Positions 15,837-21,080 of a stretch of DNA of 21,080 nt are shown here, piece after piece. How positions within the stretch are numbered: the stretch's first letter is position 1; the number at the start of each line of letters is the position of its first letter. The position numbers were made by a program, and so were the translations under genes. The stretch lies in contig JAPJRA010000010.1 in assembly GCA_030824835.1 (NCBI GenBank), positions 1-21,080 of the forward strand. The letters are read 5' to 3'. Source of the stretch: Geminicoccaceae bacterium. GTDB taxonomy: Bacteria; Pseudomonadota; Alphaproteobacteria; Geminicoccales; Geminicoccaceae. The notes under the pieces are model-generated. The model saw only the letters and a list, made by a program, of their open reading frames with translations, had not been told where the DNA came from and did not search any database.

Positions 15837-16858
15837 GCCTCCAGGGAAGGGCTTCTGGTATGCTGCGAAGCTCCAGTCGACGGCTGGGTCCGGGCCTGCT
15901 GGCATTTGGCCTGCTGCTGGCCTCCGCCGGACCCGCGTTGGCAGCATCCTACAGGCTGTCGATCGCCACCGGCGGAGTGACGGGAATTTACTACCAGTTC
16001 GGCGCGGCCATCTGCCGACTGCTTCGCGACCATCCACCAGCCATGCCGATCGTGTGTATGACTGAAGGCTCTGATGGCTCCATCAGTAATCTTCAAGGTC
16101 TGCGCGAGGGTAACGTCCCCCTGGCCTTGGCGCAGTCCGACTCGGTCTACGACGCAGCCACCGGCAGTGGCCGGTTTGCGCGCCAGGGTCCCGATCCGAA
16201 GCTCCGAGCTCTGTTCTCACCGGTGACCGAAGCCTTCATGGTTCTTACCCGAGCCCGCGACTGGGTGCCGACCCTGGCTGCTCTACGAGGGTTGCGGGTC
16301 AATATTGGTGCGCCCGCATCGGGCTCGGAGGTGACGTTCCACGAGCTCCTGGCCGCACGTGGCTGGGCCCCCACGGACTTTTCGCGGCTGTCGGGTTTGC
16401 GGACCTCGCTTCAAGCTGGAGCGCTCTGCAGCGGCCAAGTGGACGCTATTTCCTTCGTTGCGGCTAATCCGGTTCCCGTCATGCAGGAAGCGACTTTCGC
16501 GTGCCGGGCGCGCTTCGTTCCGCTTGATCAGGAATTCGCCCATACCCTGATCCAGCGTTACCCTTACTACGTTCCGGCGGAAGTTCCCGGCGGACTCTAT
16601 CCGAACAACCCCGACCCCGTACCCACCATCGGCGTCCGAGCCATCGTCGTTGCCTCCTCCGACACCAGCGACGACGTCGTCTATCACATCACCAAGACTG
16701 TGTTCGAGAATCTGGCCGAGCTGCGCACACTGCATCTGGCATTCGCTAACGCCTCCGCCCAGGACATGCTCGACCAGTGCGTGTTTGCGCCCGTACACGC
16801 GGGCGCCGCCCGTTACTACCACGAGGCCGGATTGAAAATGCCAGGCCGCTGCATGTAG
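15833..16858 (+). CDS. TAXI-family TRAP transporter solute-binding protein
   Basis: Periplasmic receptor of 341 aa. A signal peptide covers about residues 1-37 (RSSSRR basic part, then LLAFGLLLASAGPALA). The mature part begins with YRLSIATGGVTGIYYQFGAA, the TAXI hallmark, followed by VPLALAQSDSVYDA, LRALFSPVTEAFMVLTRA, LRGLRVNIGAPASGSE and a C-terminal DDVVYHITKTVFENLAEL block. TAXI receptors deliver organic acids to DctQM-type membrane units, but none is encoded here, so it may be an orphan or a sensory receptor. Its ATG overlaps the ampG stop (ATGA). An internal ATG at 15860 with AGGGAAGGG upstream is an alternative that keeps the signal peptide. Ligand unknown. Confidence 0.87.
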   Translation: MSLQGRASGMLRSSSRRLGPGLLAFGLLLASAGPALAASYRLSIATGGVTGIYYQFGAAICRLLRDHPPAMPIVCMTEGSDGSISNLQGLREGNVPLALAQSDSVYDAATGSGRFARQGPDPKLRALFSPVTEAFMVLTRARDWVPTLAALRGLRVNIGAPASGSEVTFHELLAARGWAPTDFSRLSGLRTSLQAGALCSGQVDAISFVAANPVPVMQEATFACRARFVPLDQEFAHTLIQRYPYYVPAEVPGGLYPNNPDPVPTIGVRAIVVASSDTSDDVVYHITKTVFENLAELRTLHLAFANASAQDMLDQCVFAPVHAGAARYYHEAGLKMPGRCM

Positions 16859-16865
16859 CCATAGA

Positions 16866-16895
16866 TGGCCTAGCGGCGTCTCGCCGCAGCTGCCA
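16866..16895 (+). terminator. GC-rich stem-loop downstream of the TAXI gene
   Basis: GCGGCG (16873-16878) and CGCCGC (16882-16887) form a perfect 6-bp stem around TCT. Outer arms TGGC (16866-16869) and GCCA (16892-16895) can extend it across small internal loops. It begins 8 nt after the stop codon. There is no T-run afterwards, so it may be a weak terminator or a processing element separating ampG-TAXI from regBA. Confidence 0.35.
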
Positions 16896-16975
16896 AATGC
16901 CGGCTTGACGATGACAAATGCACTCCCGTTAGAGGCCCCGGGGCTGTATAGGGCAGTTGCTCGATGTTGCCGTCC

Positions 16976-16980
16976 GGGAG
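16976..16980 (+). promoter_or_regulatory. ribosome binding site supporting GTG 16986 as regB start
   Basis: GGGAG lies 5 nt before GTG 16986. The upstream in-frame starts (TTG 16905, ATG 16911) lack a comparable site. Confidence 0.5.
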
Positions 16981-16985
16981 TGCGC

Positions 16986-18371
16986 GTGGCCAGAAGCTTG
17001 GATCTTGATCAGGGTACGCTCGGCCGGTCGCGAGGCGCCGCCTCTGCGTCGTTGACCCGACGCTTGGCGGCCCTGTCCGGTTTCGGCGAGGGCACGCCTG
17101 GCCGCGTGATGCTGCATACGGTTTCACTGACCCGATGGGTCGCTGTGATCGGCCAGTTGTTCACGATCCTATTCGTTTATTTCTCTCTGGGCATCGCACT
17201 ACCACTCGGAGCGCTCTTGCCGGCGGTGGGGCTCAGCGCCTTGGTGAACCTCGCGCTCGGCCTCGGCCTGAAGGCGACGACGCGACTTCCGGAACGTAGT
17301 GCCGCAGCGTTGTTCGCCTTTGACATCGTGCAGCTCAGCTACCTGCTGGTGCTCACTGGCGGTGTACAGAATCCATTCGCGGCGCTGTTGCTGGTGCCCA
17401 TCGCATTGGCTGCCGTAACGCTGGATATACGGTCAACCGTCGCGATCACCGCCCTGGCGTTGCTGGGCGTGGCAGTTCTGGCCGTTGCAGCCGGCCCTCT
17501 GCCATGGCGCGACGGATTTCTATCGCTGCCGACGCTCTACCGTGTCGCGGGGTGGGCGGCGCTTAGCCTGGGAATCATGCTGATCGCGGTCTTCGCCTGG
17601 AGCGTCGCCGAGGAGGCGCGCCAGCGCACCGAAGCGCTGACGGCGACCCAACTGGCCCTCGCCCGCGAGCAGCAGCTCTCCGCTTTGGGGGGGCAAGCGG
17701 CTGCTGCCGCCCACCTGCTGGGGACACCGTTGACGACCATCAACATCATCGCCAAGGAACTGGTACGCGAGTTGCCCGACGGTAGTCCCCTTGCAGAGGA
17801 TGCGGCCGAGCTGCTGACACAGGCGAAGCGCTGCCGCGAACTGCTGGCTGGACTGGGCAAACGAGCTGACGATGACGATCATCGGAACTTCACTCGGGCG
17901 CCCTTCACGAGCCTGTTAGAACACATCGCTGCGGAGTGCGCCCGACCCGGCATCGACCTGACGGTCTGTGTGGAGCGGGTGGATGACACGGCGGAACCTC
18001 TAGTGGCCCTCACGCCAGAGCTGCGGCACTCGCTGGCCAACCTGATCGACAATGCCCTGCAATTCGCCCACACCGGAGTCGAGATTACACTCCGTCCGTC
18101 ACGGGCGGACCTAGTCTTGACCATTCAGGATGACGGACCCGGGTTTCCCGCCGAGGTCCTGGACTGGCTGGGTGAGCCATTTCTGTCGACGCGACGCGAA
18201 CAGGGCGGATTGGGGCTGGGGATCTTCATCGCCAACACCCTGCTTGCCCGAACTGGCGCCAAGGTTCATTTTGACAACACGCAGCAGGGCGCGCGCGTGA
18301 CCCTTAGCTGGCCGACCAACCGGCTGGAACGGGCCTTCGGAGAGCTGCACCATGATGGAAGACGGCCATGA
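16986..18371 (+). CDS. regB: RegB/PrrB-type redox sensor histidine kinase with altered H-box
   Basis: Inner-membrane sensor kinase, 461 aa from GTG 16986, close to the ~460 aa of R. capsulatus RegB; ATG 16911 would add 25 residues. About six membrane segments (50-205) enclose the ubiquinone motif GGVQNPF (125-131). The dimerisation/phosphoacceptor region follows with H243 in AAAHLLGTPLTT, then the N-box NLIDNA (352-356 Asn pair), G1 DDGPGF (382-387) and G2 GGLGLG (407-412). C283 lies 40 residues after H243, the same distance as H225 and redox-active C265 of R. capsulatus RegB as I recall them, so thiol redox control looks intact. The residue after H243, normally Glu in this family (HELGTP), is Leu here. 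The family controls photosynthesis, respiration, nitrogen and carbon fixation genes. It overlaps the next gene by 20 nt. Confidence 0.9.
   Translation: MARSLDLDQGTLGRSRGAASASLTRRLAALSGFGEGTPGRVMLHTVSLTRWVAVIGQLFTILFVYFSLGIALPLGALLPAVGLSALVNLALGLGLKATTRLPERSAAALFAFDIVQLSYLLVLTGGVQNPFAALLLVPIALAAVTLDIRSTVAITALALLGVAVLAVAAGPLPWRDGFLSLPTLYRVAGWAALSLGIMLIAVFAWSVAEEARQRTEALTATQLALAREQQLSALGGQAAAAAHLLGTPLTTINIIAKELVRELPDGSPLAEDAAELLTQAKRCRELLAGLGKRADDDDHRNFTRAPFTSLLEHIAAECARPGIDLTVCVERVDDTAEPLVALTPELRHSLANLIDNALQFAHTGVEITLRPSRADLVLTIQDDGPGFPAEVLDWLGEPFLSTRREQGGLGLGIFIANTLLARTGAKVHFDNTQQGARVTLSWPTNRLERAFGELHHDGRRP
18339..18344 (+). promoter_or_regulatory. ribosome binding site of the first regA inside regB
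   Basis: GGAGAG lies 7 nt before ATG 18352, within the last codons of regB, consistent with translational coupling of kinase and regulator. Confidence 0.6.
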
Positions 18372-18945
18372 CGCGCCGGTGGCGGGCCTGCTACCGGGTG
18401 GCGAGCGCGTGGCGGGTGATCTGCCGTTGCTCATCCTCGTCGACGATGACGCACCTCTGCGCCGCAGCCTGCAGCGTGCACTCGAGCGGCGCAACTTTCA
18501 GGTCTATGCTGCCGATAGCCTGAAGGCGGGCATGAATCTCGCCCATAGCATCAAGCCGGACTACGCGGTCATCGATCTGCGGCTCGAGGACGGCAGCGGA
18601 ATCGAGCTGGTCAAGCGACTGCGCGAGCTCTACCCCAAAGTGCGGGTTGTGATCCTCACCGGCTACGGCAATATCGCTACCGCGGTGGCAGCGGTGAAGG
18701 CGGGTGCTGTCGACTACCTGGCAAAGCCGGCAGACGCGGACGACGTCATCAATGCGCTGCTGGCCACGGGATCGACCCTACCGCCGCCGCCCCACAATCC
18801 GATGTCGGCCGACAGGGTTCGATGGGAGCATATCCAGCGTGTGTTCGAGCAGTGCAGTCGCAATGTCTCCGAAACAGCCCGGCGACTTAACATGCATCGA
18901 CGTACCCTGCAGCGAATCCTAAACAAACGCGCACCACGTGAGTGA
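18352..18945 (+). CDS. regA: RegA/PrrA/ActR-type response regulator, first copy
   Basis: Cytosolic DNA-binding response regulator of 197 aa (R. capsulatus RegA is ~184 aa). Receiver domain: acidic pocket D31-D32-D33, phospho-acceptor D75 (VIDLRLEDG), T103 (LTGYGNIAT) and K125 (YLAKP). A four-proline linker at 144-147 precedes the highly conserved MSADRVRWEHIQRVFEQC block (151-168) and a Fis-type helix-turn-helix (NVSETARRLNMHRRTLQRIL, 171-190). All residues needed for phosphorylation and output are present, so this looks like the canonical RegA partner of the upstream RegB. No senC/SCO-like gene sits between kinase and regulator here. Confidence 0.93.
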   Translation: MMEDGHDAPVAGLLPGGERVAGDLPLLILVDDDAPLRRSLQRALERRNFQVYAADSLKAGMNLAHSIKPDYAVIDLRLEDGSGIELVKRLRELYPKVRVVILTGYGNIATAVAAVKAGAVDYLAKPADADDVINALLATGSTLPPPPHNPMSADRVRWEHIQRVFEQCSRNVSETARRLNMHRRTLQRILNKRAPRE

Positions 18946-18977
18946 CGCGGCGGGAGCCAATCCCGCCTTATGCGAGA

Positions 18978-18983
18978 GGGGAG
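18978..18983 (+). promoter_or_regulatory. ribosome binding site deciding the start of the second regA
   Basis: GGGGAG lies 6 nt before GTG 18990. The upstream in-frame GTG at 18942, overlapping the first regA stop, has no such site. Confidence 0.6.
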
Positions 18984-18989
18984 TTAAGG

Positions 18990-19562
18990 GTGCAGAAGGA
19001 GCAGATTGGTGTCGCAGCGGGGCGACCTGGGGCGGGCAGCCGCAAGGTCCTGCTGGTAGACGACGACGCACCCTTGCGCAAAAATCTGGTTCGCGCCTTC
19101 GAGCGCGAGGGTTTCGAGGTCGCGACCGCCGGCAGCCTAAAGGAGGCCTATGACGTCGCGGCCGACTTCTGCCCCGATTTCGCGGTCGTCGACCTCAATC
19201 TCCAGGACGGCTACGGAATGGAGTTGGTGACGAGCCTGCAGGAGCAGCGCTCGGGAGTTCGCATTGTCATCCTCACGGGGTATGACAGCATCGCATCAAG
19301 CTTGGTGGCCCTGAAGGCTGGGGCCGTGGGCTATCTGGCGAAACCGGTACAGGCCGACGAGGTCGTGGCCACGCTGTTGGGTGAGGGCAACGACAGCGCC
19401 GAGCCCGCCGAACGGCCCATGTCGGCCGACCGGGTCCGATGGGAGCACATCCACCGCGTCTTCGAGCAGTGCAATCGCAATGTCTCCGAGACCGCGCGGC
19501 GCCTCAGCATGCATCGCCGGACGCTGCAGCGGATCTTGTCCAAACGTGCTCCACGCCCATAA
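18990..19562 (+). CDS. second RegA-type response regulator (tandem paralogue)
   Basis: 190-aa response regulator from GTG 18990 (206 aa if GTG 18942 is used). Receiver residues are complete: D24-D25-D26, D68 (VVDLNLQDG), T96 (LTGYDS) and K118 (YLAKP). The output region is almost identical to the first copy: MSADRVRWEHIHRVFEQC (144-161) and NVSETARRLSMHRRTLQRIL (164-183). The receiver is clearly more diverged than the output domain, and the four-proline linker of the first copy is replaced by a DSAEPAER-type sequence. It follows the first copy by 44 nt, which suggests a local duplication. The near-identical recognition helices imply that both bind similar DNA sites, while the different receivers could respond to different partners or dimerise differently. 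Confidence 0.92.
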   Translation: MQKEQIGVAAGRPGAGSRKVLLVDDDAPLRKNLVRAFEREGFEVATAGSLKEAYDVAADFCPDFAVVDLNLQDGYGMELVTSLQEQRSGVRIVILTGYDSIASSLVALKAGAVGYLAKPVQADEVVATLLGEGNDSAEPAERPMSADRVRWEHIHRVFEQCNRNVSETARRLSMHRRTLQRILSKRAPRP

Positions 19563-19579
19563 GTCGTAGCTGGTACGAC
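19563..19579. terminator. small hairpin between convergent genes
   Basis: GTCGTA and TACGAC, perfect 6-bp arms around GCTGG, begin directly after the TAA of the second regA. The 27-nt gap to the stop of the converging regulator leaves little room for any other terminator. No T-run is visible, so the function is uncertain. Confidence 0.35.
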
Positions 19580-19589
19580 ACCCTCGGGT

Positions 19590-20201
19590 TCAGGTCCGTC
19601 CCGCTAGCGTCTCGAACATGACGACGCAGCCGTGCCGTGACATCCGGCTGGCATCGGCATTGGCCAACGCCACCGCGGTCGCCTGCGATGCCCGTACCTT
19701 GCCCGGCGATACGTAGGTTGCATTAAACGCAGCGCGCGGCAGGCGTCCATCGGCGAGGCCGGCCCAAAGCTCCTTCAGGTTGGGCCCGCGCAGAATCATG
19801 ATGTTGTCGAGCCTCTGGCCCACCGTCGCCTTAGGATCGAGATTGAGCCATAGTGCGAAGGCGCGGTTGAGCTGGCGCACCGCACGATCCGCATCAAGCA
19901 CAAGGCACGGCAGCGGGCAGGCTTCTAGGACGCGGACCAGATCCTGCGTACTGCCGGCTAAGGCCAAGCGATCGAGCTCTCGCTGGACGGTCTGGCTGCG
20001 CAACTTGGCGTGCATCAGGGCAAACGTGCGCAAGGTGGAGGCTAGATTGGTGCGCTCCGGCGTAGCGTCGGCAACCTCGTTCACCAAAGCGGAGAGCCTT
20101 ATGCGGCGCTCGTCGGCCACATCCTTGAGATAGGACCAGAACTCTTTCTCGAGCTTGATCGAGGTGCGCACCTCGCCGATGCGCATTGTCTTGCGGATCA
20201 T
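19590..20201 (-). CDS. ribbon-helix-helix regulator with PAS-like C-terminal domain
   Basis: Cytosolic regulator of about 203 aa. The N-terminus is an RHH_4-type DNA-binding fold: strand RIGEVRTSIKLEKEFW (7-22), helix YLKDVADERRIRLSALVNEV (24-43). A helical linker (51-82) leads to a PAS-like domain (about 88-200), with VLEACPLPCLVLDADRAVRQ (91-110) and NRAFALWLNL (112-121), typical of the first PAS strands and helix. The frame is open far upstream, so the start is uncertain. ATG 20201 has AAAGG about 8 nt upstream; ATG 20219 and ATG 20186 are alternatives. It is divergent from mdh and convergent with regA2. Binding to the shared mdh region is a reasonable guess; the ligand of the PAS part is unknown. 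Confidence 0.78.
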   Translation of the reverse strand: MIRKTMRIGEVRTSIKLEKEFWSYLKDVADERRIRLSALVNEVADATPERTNLASTLRTFALMHAKLRSQTVQRELDRLALAGSTQDLVRVLEACPLPCLVLDADRAVRQLNRAFALWLNLDPKATVGQRLDNIMILRGPNLKELWAGLADGRLPRAAFNATYVSPGKVRASQATAVALANADASRMSRHGCVVMFETLAGRT

Positions 20202-20358
20202 GCGTCCGGCCTTTCGCATACAATCTGTGAAGTGAACATCATGACCGCTTATCGCCACGAAGTTTGAACCCGCTTCATCAATAAAACACCAATAAGTTTC
20301 ATTTGGGTTAATTTGCAAGCTTAGGACGTTCACCCAATCGTAGTCGACAGAGCTTCCT

Positions 20359-20398
20359 GGGCGCAGGCAATTGTCCACGTTCGTGAGCACCTGCGCCC
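20359..20398. repeat. inverted repeat, perfect 9-bp arms, upstream of mdh
   Basis: GGGCGCAGG (20359-20367) and CCTGCGCCC (20390-20398) are exact reverse complements separated by 22 nt. The spacer itself contains a small CACG/CGTG dyad. If transcribed, it would make a strong stem in a long mdh leader. Confidence 0.5.
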
Positions 20399-20415
20399 CC
20401 AGATCGGATGGCGCA

Positions 20416-20460
20416 GAGCAGCCGGCCGAGCGACGCACACGGCCGTCGGGCTGGCTGCTC
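20416..20460. repeat. inverted repeat, 8-bp outer arms with inner 5-bp arms
   Basis: GAGCAGCC (20416-20423) pairs with GGCTGCTC (20453-20460). Inside, GGCCG (20424-20428) can pair with CGGCC (20440-20444). It follows 17 nt after the previous inverted repeat. Confidence 0.45.
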
Positions 20461-20510
20461 CGACTTTGGTCCGCGCGCTGATTGGACGCACGGCGTGCCC
20501 TCGAACATGC

Positions 20511-20532
20511 CGGGCGGTCGCATTGTCGCCCG
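20511..20532. repeat. inverted repeat, perfect 6-bp arms
   Basis: CGGGCG (20511-20516) and CGCCCG (20527-20532) with a 10-nt spacer, 74 nt upstream of the mdh ATG. It is the third dyad in this intergenic region. Confidence 0.4.
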
Positions 20533-20592
20533 TTTGGGCAGCGCGTAGATACATCGCCACATTGGGCAAGCCGCTCAGGCACACGTCGAATT

Positions 20593-21080
<488 letters not shown>

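Noticed and set aside
18942..18989. GTG 18942 as start of the second regA, giving a GTGA overlap with the first
   Set aside because: There is no ribosome site upstream and the added residues are not family-like. GTG 18990 has GGGGAG at good spacing. Not fully excluded.

Overview
This window looks like a chromosomal segment of a GC-rich alphaproteobacterium, most likely close to the Rhodospirillales. The inference rests on a RegB/RegA redox two-component system with Fis-type output domains, an alphaproteobacterial ribbon-helix-helix regulator (RHH_4 type) next to mdh, and a TamA/TamB pair. There are no rRNA or tRNA genes, insertion sequences, phage genes or CRISPR arrays. The assignment to an order is my guess from gene content, not a phylogenetic result.

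Left arm (1-12078, all minus strand). In the direction of transcription the genes are: a PP2A-like metallophosphoesterase, galE, a large MscS-family mechanosensitive channel, tamA, tamB, an ABC-2 type permease, and the start of argD, which runs off the left edge. mscS and tamA overlap by 4 nt (ATGA), tamB and the permease overlap by 1 nt (TGATG), and the tamA-tamB gap is only 45 nt. These four therefore look like one envelope operon: a mechanosensitive channel, the outer and inner halves of the TAM machinery, and a membrane permease without an adjacent ATPase.

Right arm (12437-19562, all plus strand). A 358-nt divergent region carries a perfect 7-bp-arm palindrome. It is followed by an outer-membrane beta-barrel protein and a short polysaccharide-export (OPX/Wza-like) lipoprotein, which together look like an exopolysaccharide exit route. 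Next come an AmpG-like muropeptide transporter and an orphan TAXI-type TRAP solute receptor, overlapping by 4 nt. Last is a RegB-type redox sensor kinase followed by two RegA-type response regulators in tandem. RegB keeps the quinone motif and the redox cysteine, but the glutamate after the phospho-accepting histidine is replaced by leucine.

Far right (19590-21080). A minus-strand regulator with an RHH DNA-binding domain and a PAS-like C-terminus converges on the second regA. It is divergent from mdh (malate dehydrogenase, cut by the right edge). The roughly 390-nt region between them has an AT-rich part and then three successive inverted repeats, one with perfect 9-bp arms.

The most unusual items are the tandem RegA paralogues with one altered RegB, the lipobox on the TamA-like barrel protein, the barrel plus short-OPX pair, and the structured RHH-mdh intergenic region. 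Nothing here amounts to an obvious new defence or mobile system.
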